In this document: piece after piece, positions 14,068 through 28,790 of the stretch
Numbering within the stretch: position 1 is the stretch's first letter
Layout of the letters: each line of letters opens with the position of its first letter
From: Fasciola hepatica
Lineage: Eukaryota; Platyhelminthes; Trematoda; Plagiorchiida; Fasciolidae
Reading direction: 5' to 3'
Assembly: GCA_948099385.1 (NCBI GenBank)
Contig: CANUEZ040000193.1
Span: 3,546,501 to 3,610,500 of the forward strand
DNA: 64,000 nucleotides
Position numbers and translations under genes: made by a program
Notes under the pieces: model-generated
Database searches by the model: none
The model's input: the letters and a program-made list of their open reading frames with translations, nothing else
Told to the model about the DNA's origin: nothing

Positions 14068-17000
14068 AACATCACGCTTACCAATCAACAACGATTTATG
14101 ATCAACCATCACTCGTCTAATAATCGACATCCATAAGGTGAACTGCAACAATACGTGAAGTCTTTCTTTGAACTCACACAAATCTCGTTCATGGTTGACT
14201 GGTGTTAATATTCAGAAGAGTATTTTGATGCAACATACCGCACGAAATTCATGTGCATCCCTAAACTGTATTATGAGAATGTTGAAGCATTTCCCTGTTG
14301 ATTCCAAATTTTCTTCCCAAAGTGATACAACCCTTAAGGTCTTTTTAGACGAACCATTTCCATTGTGAACATATATGATGAGGACCGTATTGGTCACAGC
14401 AAATTGTAAATTGGAGAGTATAAATTCACTACAGCAATAAATCTGGGATCCGAAACCCCACAAAACATTCGTCTTCTAGGTTGATACATACCATTCGAAA
14501 ATTGTCAAGATGCTGGTGCAGGGAAGGACCGTGCTGTTCTAATAAGCGATCTCTTGTTGAGTTCTGCTGAATGCAAGTACCTGTAAATGTGTATGTTTTG
14601 TGGTCCCAGCGCCGAACGTCTCTGAATAAGTGCCCATCTTACTGGCTATAAGGTGAAAATTACCACCCCCTTTTTATCGTCCCCGTTGCTTTGGAGCTAC
14701 AGAAAACGTTTTTGTCACAGACATCTACCAAGGTTAACCAAGTCACTCTGTGCTTTAAAAAAAGCTTTTCACCAAACTTAGAATAATTTAAATTGCAGGG
14801 TTATTTTTAGTTTTTGGAAAACGACCTATTACCCAGTGTGAGTGCATGTCGAAGTCAACGACCAAGGAATGAAAGTACAATTTATCTCCATCTTCTAGAA
14901 ACTACTTTGAGGTATAATTATGATGGGAGAGTTTACGTTCATTGACAACGTAAAACATGTTTTATTCCCATGGGAGAGTTATCATGAAATTAATTTCACA
15001 ACATGTCCAGTTCCTGGTTACACAAAACTGAATCATCCAGCAATCATGCCGCGATTCAACCTAACCAATATTATTATTTTCTCGCAGCTGGTTTCGAGTG
15101 AGTAAGAAACTGCGTACAAAGAACTGCTCAACGCAACCCTCTCATGTCACTTTGAATTTTGAACTTACAGATGCAGTAAGATAATGTTTTGTTGGAGAAA
15201 GTATTATTGACGGATAAATAGGCCTAATTTCAAGATGAGGCCGATTTTATGAAGATAAGACAAGGGCAGATCATTTAAGGAAAATTTCATTTTGGTCAAC
15301 ATTTCATAGACAAGTACTTAGACGTCGGTATCCAGTAGTGAAATCAGTGGAGTTAAGCCCTCGTCACCACTTTAGTCCAAAGGTGCCCCTTTTACTCTTG
15401 TTCAATAAACCAGCGAGGAAATGTATCCACTTATTGTTCTTCACAAAGAAGTAAATTTTCCGTATTCACCATTTACTGTTTTTTCCAAAGTACCAAGAAT
15501 TAGTCAGTCTCAACTCATACTCTTTGCAGTTTATTACCATTTTCCGTCTGCATTTTTGCAGACATATTCAAGAAAGTGATATTTTCTATTCCACCATGAG
15601 CAAATAGGAATAACGGTCTTCACCCCCATATATAAGTCATTACACTCTGCCAGGGGTCAAAAGAGCATACAAACAGGTGATTTCTTCGTGATCAGCCCTA
15701 ACCGCTGTTTCCTCTCGATGCACTCAACATTTCCAATCCAAAATAAATTTGAGGTAGTGTTTTTGTTTATAGGCTGAGAGTTCATTTTTGCCAACGACCA
15801 TATCTCAGAACACGAAGAGAAATCAACTAGTGTTTCAGTAGTACCAACTTATTTCTGTACCTAATAAACCAAATTAAAAAACAGTAGTGACATTTCTATT
15901 CAGTATTTTACAGATACTAATATTGAATATGGTCTGAGTTTCACCGTACTGCTGCACAAAGAATTAGCTCGAAATTAGAATAACAGTAATGTTTGCTCCC
16001 GAAACCGAACTAGACCTGGTGTTTTCCGAAATGGCTATAGTCAGATTTTCTGGAACGAAGATGAACATCAAAGTGAAACTGGACTTTTTGAGAAACGGAT
16101 TTCATGTCTCGTGTTAAGTCCTGTTGATCCCTCTAGGATGTTTATCGGTATGCTTCTCAATGAATTCATAATGAACTCCCAATGTTGTATACCTCTTTAC
16201 GGTTCCAGTGGCAAAATAGTTGGATGTCCAAACTGAAGCACATTATTCCACCATTGCAAATATTTCAATTAGTTGAGACGAAGAATTGAGTGGATACGAG
16301 CTACAGTCACCAGGCTCTTGTTTTCTGGCACTAAGGAAAACAGATATTGTGTCATTCGCGATCTTGCTCAGTTACAGACAATTTTAACAAACAAATCGGA
16401 AGTTGAAATGAACGATCATATCTCATGTGGATTTTTCCAGTTTTGAAGTAACTTCCTCTTGACTATTTGCTTTTGTCTCGTATTGTCTTTACTTCACTGA
16501 TAATATCAATTTTTAATTGCAATATTTCAGGGAAGTGGTTAGTAAGAAACTGGCCGGCTGTGAAGGCAGCATATGAACCCCACAAAGGAACGGTATAGAG
16601 TATTTCCATGGAAACCAGTTAAACACCGAAAGTAACCGGCTTTTGTTGTAATAGCAGTGATATTATCAGTGACAAAAATGGTTTTAGTACCAGAGGAGTT
16701 TAGTATGCCAAGCATTACACGAGTAAAGGCTTGAGTGACAGTAATGATGGATTTCAGACAGAATCAAAAAATAAAAGGATCCCTGGGTAGAGAAAACGGC
16801 AAAATGTGTAATAGACGGAAACCGAAGGAGTGACGACACGCCATGATGGTCACTATATACATGTGATACGGATGAGTTGTTGAAATGTACACCTAAGATT
16901 TTCGAGAATGAGCTGCATTCATAATAAATGTCATTTCGTGAGTTTTCCTGGTTCTAGCTACTATGGTTATAGTACAATTAGTAATATTTGTTGTAGTAAT

Positions 17001-19002
17001 AGTGGTAGTCGTAGTTCATTGGAGTGTAAATAGTACTCATCCGAGTGCTAAGTAGTTGATTGCTCGAAGCTCAATATGGATGACTCATCGATAATGAGTA
17101 TGACGTGACAGGGAGCGAATGCAACGAGGAGGAGCAAGGTATTTGGGGGTGAGTGTTCGTGCGTAATACAGCTCATCCTCGGGTTGACCATGTTGACATA
17201 GAAGGATATGCTTAGTGCCGATATCTCATAATATGTTATATGCAAGCCATATATTGATTGTATAAGGATCCAAGTAAAAAGGAGACAATACAGAGGGTTT
17301 ACACGTGGCTCGGTTACCGAAGACTGTTTTCTTGGGAGAAAGCTAGCCCAGCGGAGCCATTCGGATTAGAATACCATGTGTGACTTTTGATGGCAAAGCC
17401 TACTATGATCACAACAGCAGTATTATCATAATGGAAAAAAAATTGAGAATCACCGTTTTCTTTTTCAGTGTGAATTTTTCATATGCAGTCTTAAACTTGG
17501 TAAGGTACCAGGATTAAATTTTTTAGGGTCGCTAGTAAAACAACGGCAGTATCTGTACAGGGTTTCCGGAAACCAATAATAAACGGTATGGTGGTCTCCA
17601 TGCAATCAAGAACTTGGGTTCATGATGCCACCAAAGATCATTCATTGATGCATTGCTTTACACTGAATGAACTCAGCGTTCACTTCCAATTTATTCTTTC
17701 ACCTGGGGCTTTTTGCCTGATTTGAATTTGCAAGATCTGAGTTTTCCCCCAGAAACCACTGGAAGAACTCAGTGTAAGCCACCTACAATCTACCAACAAT
17801 GGCCGGTTAAACCGAAGAACTGTGCAACTTTCCATAGTGAAACACTGCATTATTTTATCATATGGGCAACTAGAAGGTAGCTGCAACCAAACAAGGTCGT
17901 CCATCTGCAAGCGAGAGCAAAAACGTTTTATTTGTTTTCTGAGCATTAATATATACAACTGAATTAGGTAAAACCTTTGTGACCTAATTTATAAAAGGAT
18001 TCAATTTGACAATTATCGAAGTGTTATGAATCAATTCTCACATATGTTTGGACGTCAGTCAAAAAATCAGTATTCGAAATACCAATTATTTCATATAAAG
18101 ATGTGTGCATAGACTCCTTTCTGAGGTTTTTCCACCCAGAAATTAACTACTGGCCTACTGTATACACGGCAGTCAGAATATCAGAATCCTTTTCTCCTGA
18201 ACCTTACCGGAGACTTACACAAAGACCCTTGCGTAATTTAGCTGCTCTGTGAGGAATAATGTTCAAAAATGCAGTTTCTGTTTATCTAGCTGTTGTAAGA
18301 TTCCCAAGATTGCAGAGCTGTAAATAAATAAAATGAAAAACTCTCGATCAGGAATGTTTTTCATCACACGTCGTCACTTTCTCGATCACCAAGATGCCAA
18401 AATAGTAATTACAAAGTCGTAAAAATGTTTTGTTGTTATAGGTGCCGTAAACATGGGAATCCCAGTGAGGAACATGTGGGTGTTCATTAGATTCGCGCAC
18501 ATCAGTTCTCAAAGTTTCCCGTCGAAGATCCGTCCAAGGAGGCCACCAGAATAAAGTTTACGAACGTGGTCAATGTTTTTTTGTGTGATAACGATGACTA
18601 TTGATTTTTAAAGAAAAAATAATTCATCATATATTTCCGGCAAATTCTCCTGAGGCTTTCAATCAGATCAAAGTCGGTCGTCAGAATGGATTCCATAAAT
18701 AGTGATTTTGGTTGATTCCATCAACAACAGCAGTTCACAATTCGAAATTTCACTCCAGCATCGCTAGAATCTTACTACTTTACATGATATTTATCAGCAG
18801 AACAAGGGGCAAGGACGGTAAGAAGTGAGCCAACTGAAAATTTGCACATAACTACCATGCAACTTCAATCCTAATAAACTCTCAGTTAGCATGCGGAGAC
18901 GGTAAGTCCGTCAGCTTTATCGTATCAATTTTGTATGCAACCGGCCAATTAGTCAAATTGAAATGCCTCTAGATCACATAGGCGTGTTGGGAAGCCAGTG
19001 CT
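14068..19002. other. No recognisable gene
   Basis: About 5 kb of AT-rich sequence with only short open frames in all six frames. I see no repeat, RNA gene or transposon signature that I can support. Confidence 0.45.
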
Positions 19003-19322
19003 TATGGGTCGTCCAGGTTCGCAGTCCAAAACTCCACACTCGTATTTCTAGTCCCAACTGGGACCCATAATACAATACTAACTATGATTCTTCTAGTTAC
19101 TCCCGTGGAGTAAATTTTGGAAACTATATTTCCCAAAATAGTCGAAGATTCATTACAAATCATCATGATTTCCAGGAAGCTGCTATGTGATGGGAATCTA
19201 CTGGTTAATTACTCCCAACTCCACGGTGCATTGTCCTTTTCTCCCCAGGGAAGTGCACCGTGGGACGTATTTTGTCTGGTTATAATCAATCTTGCTTCCG
19301 TGCTAAGTCCTGGTCCCACCAG
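19003..19322. repeat. Cluster of short perfect hairpins
   Basis: Five perfect or near-perfect stems fall within 320 bp. tatgggtc (19003-19010) pairs with gacccata (19062-19069). Nested inside is gtccc-aact-gggac (19051-19064). Then come ttactcc-cgt-ggagtaa (19097-19113), ccacggtgca (19221-19230) paired with tgcaccgtgg (19254-19263), and ctggt-ccc-accag (19310-19322). Most contain TCCC/GGGA. A sequence resembling a pol III B-box (aggttcgcagtcc) lies at about 19016-19027. This suggests the remains of a structured short element (SINE or MITE) rather than coding DNA. Confidence 0.55.
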
Positions 19323-22300
19323 AAAAGTATTTTGATTTTGAGGTTCATTGTGATTGCAGCTTTCAACAGAGCAACCAAAAGGAATGATGCATTAGACAAA
19401 CGTTTTGCAAAGAGGGATGTATTGATTGTAATCGCAGACAATCGTCTTTGACAACTATTGACGGGTGTATACTTTGCCATGGACCATAATTCTTGAGGTA
19501 AAATACTTTTTCGATTTTTGAACTACACGTTATCTAACACAAGTAGAATCAACAGACAGCTCCTTGGAAAAAATCTTTCCAGGTGAAGGTTGTTCACAAC
19601 AGAACCTACTGAGTATTAAATGTACATATGAAGCAAATATTTCTTCAATTTACCTGATGCCGTACACAATGTTTTCGATGTTTATCCAAGTGAGGTCGTT
19701 CTTCATTAGAGTTAGTCAAGCACCGTTGAAAGACTGTCCAGGGAGCTCGCTGTTGAGGTTTCTGCATCCCAGTCGTTTCTTCTGGAGGCTCGGCGGATGT
19801 GCTCAGCTAACGATATGCAACAAGCAGGATAAAACGGCCATGCGGTGCTTCCAAATTTTTCAGTTTTGAGATAAGCTCCCTTACTGCAGAGCGAATTATT
19901 TGTGGATGTTCATGTGTTATTGAGACTGTTAGGCCGACTCTCGGCATCAGCCATAATTGATGAGTACAGTCATGCAGCGTTTTACAAATTTTCGTAGTGC
20001 CTACACACAGAAGAATGGCGAAGAGAGGAAGAGCTGACTCAGCGTATCCGGCGACAACACGAAAACAAGTATTATTTTAAAACTCGACACCTTTTTTCCT
20101 GGAATATTTCTTTCGAGACCAAAATTGTTTGCAGGGCTTTATTTGTGAACGACTGTGTATCATCTCAGGCTGACGTTAGGTATTTTTTTTGGTGGGAATG
20201 CTACCTTAGCTAAACATATCTGACCACTTGTATCAAAAATAGCATCATCACGATTGACATTATAAACTTGTCCTTGTAGGGCCCGATTAATCTGAAGTTC
20301 GTATATGTGGCTGAATTTATGCATCCATGGTTTCTTACTAAGACAAAAGTGGACTGATAGGAGAAAATATAAGATTGTGTTTGTGAATAGTTTGGCGGAA
20401 CAATCCGAGAGAAATTTACGCTAGTAAACTTTGTTTATGATCAGCAACAAATAAATGTTTTTAAAAAAGTATACCAAATGTATACAGAATTTCTGAAGTT
20501 TTAGAAACACCTTGATTCCCTTTATAAACTGGAAATTTGGCGAATAATATTGGTCACAATGCAGCATCGACCGTAGAACGGGCATACCAAATAATACCAA
20601 TCAACGGTATTTTTCATCAGATGATAGTACTTGACAGTAAGTTCTGTGGACGGCAGCCATAATCGAAATAAATAATTGTGAGGTTTAGTAAACTTGTCAC
20701 CTTCAGTCCATTTTTTCGTCAAAATCACTCATATTCAGCATATGTTGACTTTTGACCTAAACGATCACTTTATGAAATAAGGTTGAACGAGAAACAGATT
20801 TATTCCGTCCAAGAAACAAGAAACGTAAGCAGCATTTGGTGGAAGCTTGTCCTTGAGTAATTTGATATGGTCAAGCCTAATATCATTTATGTTTGATTAG
20901 CCCCTGGAGTAGGAGGTCCTGATAATCTGACAAACAAAAAAAACGTGTTTATGCAAGAAATGTCCGGTACCAGCCTTCCAGGGTGTTGCATCAAAAACAC
21001 CAAATGAAAACTGCTTGAAATTTGTCTATATTGCGAACATGACCACAGCACAGCAAACGGGAGTAGATGTGAACGCATTGTTTACAATTCAAATGCATTT
21101 CTAAATCCATAGATGTAGGTATTGCTTTGAGATTCCTACTTCTTTGCAGCATCATATTTGTCATCCAGGAGGGCTTCACATCATTTGACTGATTTCCCGT
21201 TCATCCGTAAATCTTGTTGTCTGTTGGTCATAGGGTGCTACTTGTATGAATTCAGCCGATTTAGATCTTTGGCAAACATGACAATGATATACTTAGTAGA
21301 GAGCCGCAAGGGGTCAAAAAGACCAGGCATAGCTGCGAGCCTGGAGACGGTGGCATTTCATGGAAGTCACGTTAAGCTGTGCAAAACAAACGGGTGCAAT
21401 TGTTTCCCGTTTCTTCTGAATTTTAGTCACTGATTTACTCTTCAATCGGAGTATTTGAGTCGCATCACACAGGTTAGCACTGGCTTGCAATTGGTAGGAA
21501 TTTAATCAATTATTGCATCTGTTTCCGATATCTGGTTCACGTGATTGTGCTCACGTTTGTCTGCTGACCTTAAGCAGACTGACGGTGAGGGTGTGGAAAC
21601 ACGGACTGTCGCGTCGCGAACCGGTGTAAGAAACCCAATATTGTGCAAGAACAAACGAATGAAGGCTTTGTTGAGCCTCTATAACAAAGCACAACGGTAT
21701 CCACCAATCGGTTTATCTATATATAAAATAGATATGTAATCATCATAGGTATAGTTATTCGTATAAATACTTTTTTTGTTAGACAATAATTTGCGCGAAA
21801 AATTAGGGTGGTGGACGGCAATCCAATCGGTTGTTAAAGGGGTTCGGTTTTGAACACTGGAACACTTCTGAGGTAATGTTCAGCAGACACGCAACTCTTT
21901 TTTCCGCATTTTCACTTAATAGCAGCCTTTAAAGAAACGTCTGAAAACAAATTCTCGACTGATGCGATGAGCCACGTTGAACTGAAGCACTGTCTTTATC
22001 TTAGTATCCATATTTTGACATACAGCAAATCCAAATAACACGATACTCAAACTTCGTTTCCTATCAACCTTTCAGTTTTATCCAAGCATATAAATGATGT
22101 GCACACCAATATGATGAATACTGTATCTTCGTAAAAAGACGTTATTTCCGGATCATTTTCCAATGTGTACAAGTCTACAAGTATTATTTCGGTCCTGGGA
22201 TTATGATCTGTGTACACAACCTCGAACTATTCAGTAAATATTCTGGAAATAAGGGCAATTTGTTTTTTTTTCACCCCCAGTTGGGTTTTACCTTGTAACT

Positions 22301-24394
22301 CACGGGCTTTCAATCAATTTTCTAGGGTCATTACAGTCTCTTTGGAACGATATCAACCAAAATATTCTCCCATTGATGTGATGGATTTTGTATCAATAGA
22401 AAGTATCCTAAAGAACACTGTTTGAATGATCCTTCCAGCTGTTCTTACTCAAGGGAGCTGAAGGGATTAGTGTTCGCTCTTATTCTGCTACAAATTCATC
22501 TGGAGACCAAATGCTAGTGGATCATCCCCACGCAACGCGTTAGCTTTCAGTGAGTCTACACATTGCATTTGGGTGGCAGGTGAGGAAGGTTAGCGTTTAT
22601 AACTGAGCAAATTACTTTTATGTGAATGGTCACGTGCGGCACAGAAACATCTTAACATAAACTGAACCTCATACGTACTGGACAGGGATGTTGTAATTTG
22701 TATCCACTGAGAACGAGCTGGTTTACCAGCTGCTGTTTTCAAAAGTTGTTCCATGGGATTTTCAAAGCAACTCACTTACGATTTGCTACATTTGCCGTGT
22801 TCTAAGTTACTACTGATATTCCTCTGATGGGAATTAGGTGAATTTTAAATCCTCAGTGGGTTGTGGCTTCCGCTGACCAGGTATTCATGTCAAACTTCAA
22901 AAAGCCCGGTGTGCCACCAAGTCAAGTGACTGGCACAAGAATTGTCGACTACAGTCAAAGTCCCAAAGCATGTTCATTAAGTATTCGCGAATAATACTCC
23001 ATTGACCATCTGTCGGCGTAGCACTGAATTTGCCTCTGAGCTTGTGTGTGTTTATCACATCGACAAATTACGATGAGAAGCAGATGGGAAAAGCTCATTC
23101 ATTGTTTTTGTTGCTCATCCACAGGTGAAAATCAGGAGTCAGTTCGTTCAGTATCATTGGTATTTACAGTTAAAACGAACAAATACAGACTAATTAGTTC
23201 CCATTCTGATCATTAGCTCAAGGTTCGTTTTAAGACTGCTGCGGGCTCCAGATTATTTCGTTTTGATTGAGTAGCAAGCTGTTTTATTCGCCTGATACCA
23301 TATGATCTTGAGGATATATTCTTGTTTCTTTCTTATTCGAGGAATTAACCTTATTCACTCAAGATTACTCGTCTCCTGTAACAAGATTCAATATTGCTCT
23401 AAATTCATGGAGCTTTGATTCAATCGCCATTGGAAGGACGGAAAATATACACGACTGTGGTGCCAGTGTATACCAAACACCGGTTATTTTTTGTCCAGTT
23501 TAAGCCAGAAAGCAAAATTCTCACCACTTTCCCTTAAGTATGGGTTATCGAAATCCAGCTTCAACCATGCTTACTGCATTGGCAAAGAAAAATGGATGAC
23601 TACAAACCGGTTGCAGTCTAATTACCCGGGAAAAATTATTTCCTAAAAGTAAATGAAATGTTATGTCATATAAAATCACAGATTGATCGAGATTTTCCAG
23701 TTCGTTACCAGCAAATGAAAATATGTTAGCCTTCTGAAAATATCGCAACCAGTTCACGTGTACTAAGCAAAGTTTATTCCCGATGTAAAGGAACCATATT
23801 TACAAAATCGTGAGATTTATGGCTTTACTGTTTTCGCAGTACTGCTGATTTTGTGTCTCATCTCTAAAGATAGCTTTAAAGTCATCGTGATATTGTGTCG
23901 TGAATTCAGTATGCGTCCGGAAGCATTATTATTATCATTATGGCCAAGATACTCTATGCATTATGAATTTACAAATATGTACACGTTGAGTAGATTGAAA
24001 TGTTAACAATTATCGAGGTCGATATTACTTTGAACCCAAGCAAAACACTATATGCAAACTGTAGTACTAAATACGCTCTTCCAGATCTGCTATGAATCCA
24101 CAATCCACAAGTACAACTATCCAAACTGGTGCAATATCATGTGATCTTTGACAGCGTGAAATAACTTGTGCTTTATAGCATACAGCGGTATTACCCTGCG
24201 AATCAATCACTGTCCAAAAGAGGACTACACAAACCCGACATGGCTATGATTTGCGCTTGAGGTACAAAAGAGAGTACGCTTTACACAGTGCCGATCAGAA
24301 TCACCAGTTAGTTTAGGAATTTCCTTTTATTTGGTGATTTCACCCCCATAAAAATGTTGGAAAATGTTTCACCGTTTCTAATTATTTAATAGAC
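19323..24394. other. No recognisable gene
   Basis: Only short open frames (none above about 100 codons), with no recognisable domains, RNA genes or repeats. Homopolymer T runs near 21.77 and 22.27 kb are the only simple sequence noted. Confidence 0.45.
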
Positions 24395-24725
24395 GAGGAC
24401 TTACTGGATTGGGCTGTTTATGGGAAGGATTAGGCATAACGGACGAAACCAGAGAGGATGCCATTAGACATGCAAAATGTATCCATCCTCTTATATATTT
24501 GCGACTTTGGAAATGTTTTTGAGTTGCAACTTTGCTCGCTGACTTCTAGAAGCCACCGCTAGATGACGCAAAAAAACGGATGATAGTTTTTTGATACAAT
24601 CTGTGACCTCAGTCGAGATGAAGTGAGGCATTTCCAGTCTGCTGGTTGTTCAGGTCACGATCATTCTCGATAGACTGTGGGACATGGACGTTCGAAACCG
24701 AGGATCAATTTTAGGTCAAATGGAC
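24395..24725 (+). repeat. Divergent interspersed repeat, copy B
   Basis: Second copy of the repeat at 970-1345, in the same orientation about 23.4 kb downstream. The copies share ttactggattgg, ggattaggcat, 'aatctgtgacctca', the 'gggacatggacg' block and a terminal 'gtcaaa'. This copy is shorter because of small deletions in its middle. No coding capacity is apparent in either copy. Confidence 0.65.
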
Positions 24726-27700
24726 ACCAGGCGTACATGTGGGTCGTGCATAGTCATTGGGCAGGTTTGTTGATAGAATACAACCTGGTCTGTTGATCTG
24801 AATGTCGGCCAGTGGTTGAAGTGCTCCTTACCAAAAGATAGTTAGTCAGATGGATCACTGGTATTTTCGGCGTGGCTAAGATCCAGTCTTCAGTTGCTGA
24901 GTTATCGAGTGCGTAGATAAACTTATTCTGAAACTCTTCAAATCATTTTTCATTTTTATCTAGCCCGGGATTTTATTGGTTTCCTGTCTCCCATATTTTC
25001 AAACCTAATATGCACACATCATTTCGTTTGCGCTGGGTAAGGTCGCAGTTCCTCTTTCCCCCAACTTTTGGTTTTTGCACTGGAGAGCTTCATTCATAAG
25101 ATAATCCATCAGTGGGAAACCATTCTTTGCTAATTTGCTTTTCATGTTTTCCATGATAGATCTCAATGGCATTCCGGTTGTCAGTGTGCTTATATTATCG
25201 TACATAATTTCAAACTAAACAGCATTGCTACTGTTTGCAAATGGGATTGTGACCCCAATTTGTTCTTCAGAAGAATGTGGCAATAATCTCATCTATGTGA
25301 GGATTTTCAGCTTCAGGTTATTATTCCATCTGACTGAATCCATGGGGTTTTCTCATTTCTTTCATGGCAAAAGTACACCAGACGTCACAGGTTTCGCTTC
25401 TTCATGTTATGAACACTTGAATGTGTAATGAAAATATGGTCGATGGCAGAATAGGATTGGAGTGAGCGAAATTTCACTCGAATGAATCAGAGAAAATCGG
25501 CTTTACAGGTTTACACCAATCAATACGAGAGTACACATAATTCAGATGGTACATCACGGAATTGTAAAGAAATGCTCGTGAATATTTCGCTGGCGGTAAA
25601 CATAACGAACAGAAAAACGAACTTTCAGCCATGGAACTGCCAGCGATAATTTCATGTTTGGACTTTTCAGGGTGATCCCATCTTAAGCAGACAAGAGCAG
25701 AATGATCCAATCACATAAATGAAAATCAAATAAATTCAGGTGTGTGTATCTATGTCAACTCAATATTAGTTTGCAATATTTTCTAGAAATTTAGGCTGAT
25801 TTAAAGTGAAATTTGTGGAATGATTCATACTTTTAGATACCGGTGGATTCCGCAAGTCTTCTCCCACCAGAAAATAACTTGGGGACAATGGTAATCATAA
25901 TATGTGGACATTCTGCCATGAAACACTACTACTTCAACTGATAAAATTCCTTCCATTCATTCATCTTTCAATTCAACGTAATTGGATAAGCACTTGTAAT
26001 TTTATTTCAAGAAGTTACTCAAAGCGAAAATCTAGCTTTAAAAATGTATTTGTGTGGAGTTCTTCCTGATAAAATAACGATCAGAAATGGTTTCTAATCC
26101 AATCATTACCTAAACTGACTCGCAAGATGAGGTAAACTAGTTGGATGAATAGGTTTTCACGGCAGTTTAGTTGTTATGTATGTAGACTGTTTAAACTCAG
26201 GTATTTGGATGAACTAAATGTACTATGTTACTGTAGTGTGGTTTCAGACTTTCCATTCGAAAGCTTAATGTATTGAGATAGTTCATTGCAACACCTTTCA
26301 CATATTCCCTGCGATATTCACGAGAGATAATTTGGATCCAGATCGGCCGACTCACTGACTTTGTGATAGCCACCCTTGATACTTATGCTAGGTGGAGTCT
26401 CAAACATGCAAGTTATTCTTTGTTATCCGAAGCTCATGTTGACGCATAACCACGTGGTCATACTGGGTGGTGTTTCGACGCATTCTCCAGATCGACCCAT
26501 TTTCACTTTTCACCTAATGGTTGGGAAAGGATGAAAATGAATGGTTTATACGGCTGGTTTTCTACGGTAAATATGATTTTTGAAGGACCAAACACTAATA
26601 ATGTAGGCGTCCTCTGTTGTACTAGGCAATACATTGTTTTTGCAGTAATTTGATAGTGTGAGGGAGCATGCATATAAACTTTTGACAAATATAACTCTAA
26701 GCATTTCTGCAACAGTAAAAACCTCGGAAGCAATGATCGGTTACCGACTCAAAGTCTCCGCAGAAGAAAACGGTTGTCCACTTCCATTATATTTTTTCTT
26801 TCGTTTTATGTGATGTACGAAGCAGTTGATGGCTGTCCGTAATCCTCATCTGTTCCATTGTTTCCAGCTAAAGATAACTTCGGTTACTTCAAAAGGGCTT
26901 ATTCCTGACACAAGGACTTAGCTGATTGTTTCAGTTTTCAATTTCGAAAACCTGCAATCTAAAGATAAAATGTTTACAAATGCGCTTTTTATTATTCTCC
27001 CAACGCATTCAGTATGACCCTATATCTTGCTTCGTGCTACTGGATGATCAAAACCAAAATGTTAGGGATGCCGTCTCACCCCGTATGATCTGGAATGGAA
27101 TGAGTGAAATGACCATGTGATGTCCTTGGTCGACAAGATGCCATTTTATGAATGACACGTAAGTTGCTGATGCTATCACAATACAGCAACTACTGGAATC
27201 AGTTAAACGTTTATTTGGATAATAAAGAAGTGATTCGCAAGTTTTTTCCATGGTCCGAGCTTACCCAAATAGCAGGCACACCAATTGAATAAGTTGGGAT
27301 AATTCATTGAATAAACATTCAGGTAAAACACATGAAGTTGAAGGTTTGGGGATCCCTATAAACATAACTAAATATGTCCCCCCACTAGCTGCTCAAATAA
27401 GAAGTAAAGTGAACCAGACAGGTCTTATGATGCCGTTTTTGTTTGTTTATCGTTTTTAAATTCCCAATTTGCTAAAGTTTCAGGACGGTAATGGAATGGC
27501 TGAATACCATAGTTGAGTGTCTGCCTGTTACACATATTAGCTCTTTTTTCTGTCCTCTGGGTTAGCCAAAAAAGGAAATGTAATCTTTGACTGACAAAGA
27601 TAGGAGATTCCATCAGCCACTAGAGCAACTAAGCTGAACTTGAACTTATGCAAACCCTTCGAGGACCAATGGATTCAACCCATTTCACAACCCGTTCATT

Positions 27701-27999
27701 CTCATCGTATTCTTCTCTCAACCTCCCAACAAAATCAAAGAACAACAACTGAGTTCAAGAGCAAAGCTTATGACTCGTGAAGAGGGAACTTTGTAATATG
27801 CATCCTTTTATTGCACAATACACGGAGAACAAAACGATGGACATCAGGTGAAACTAAATGATACTAGGCTGAGCAATTCTGATCTGGTCCGTGTGACGAT
27901 GTTGTGGGGCAACATCGGTGTTTCTACTGGTGAACCCGGTAGCTATCATTCACATACCTTATAAAGTTGAATTTAGACATATTACAAATCGTCGCACTT
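24726..27999. other. No recognisable gene
   Basis: AT-rich DNA with only short, unassignable frames. No repeats were recognised. Confidence 0.45.
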
Positions 28000-28790
28000 G
28001 GCCATCGATGAACGGCCATTCAGAAGCGCAACTAAAATGGGGAGTACTCAAGTTGATTTGCACACGCCCCGGTCACCACACCCTGCGGGTAATCCCACCT
28101 GAACTTATGCTCCTAATTCATGGGAGAGCCAGATGGGTTGTTTGAGTGACATCCGTGCCAGGCCCATTTATTCTTTGGTTACCTTACCACATTAACCTCT
28201 CAAGCTCTTTATGTTTCATGTGGAGCCTACTTGGATACTGCGCGCCCATAAACCCAGGGGATGAGAAACCGGAGGGTAGTCTGAATAATAATTGGTTCTG
28301 TTGATGAGTTGTTTTCTATACTTGGTTCCATACCTGACATCATTACTTGGAACTGTTCCAAACTATTTTTAGCAATGATATGAACAACAGTTTCTATAGA
28401 CCATTCTGTTCCCAGAGCAGAGCAGAGCTGCATACCACCGGGTGCATCCCTGGTGGTGAGACTGGGCGACGGCCCCTCAATGAACGGTTTTGATACGGCA
28501 GCAGTCGTCGTCGACGATGTGTTGGGTTTCCCGTCTCGCAAGCGCTGCCTCTCAAAAGACCATGTATGTAGGAGGAAGGCACTTTTACGTGGCGAGTATG
28601 TGACTCGTAACTAAATTTAGCCATTTGCCTACCTGAGCACATGGCATGGTAATGTGTACAAGACGCACGGCAATACCGCCTTGTCAGGAACCCCGTGGCT
28701 AATTTGTAGGCCGCACTCGCTTCTGAAAAAGCTACAGGGTGCGTCATCAAACAAAAGGCTGCACGAGTACTAGTCAATCATTCCGCTAGT
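28000..28790 (-). other. G+C-richer patch with overlapping minus-strand open frames
   Basis: This stretch is visibly richer in G+C than its surroundings. Two minus-strand frames overlap in different phases: 28394-28777 (127 codons) and 28227-28541 (104 codons). Neither contains a motif I recognise. Reduced stop-codon frequency from base composition explains both frames being open. The patch is most likely an old repeat of different base composition (LTR or LINE untranslated region, or a SINE cluster), but I cannot assign it. Confidence 0.35.
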
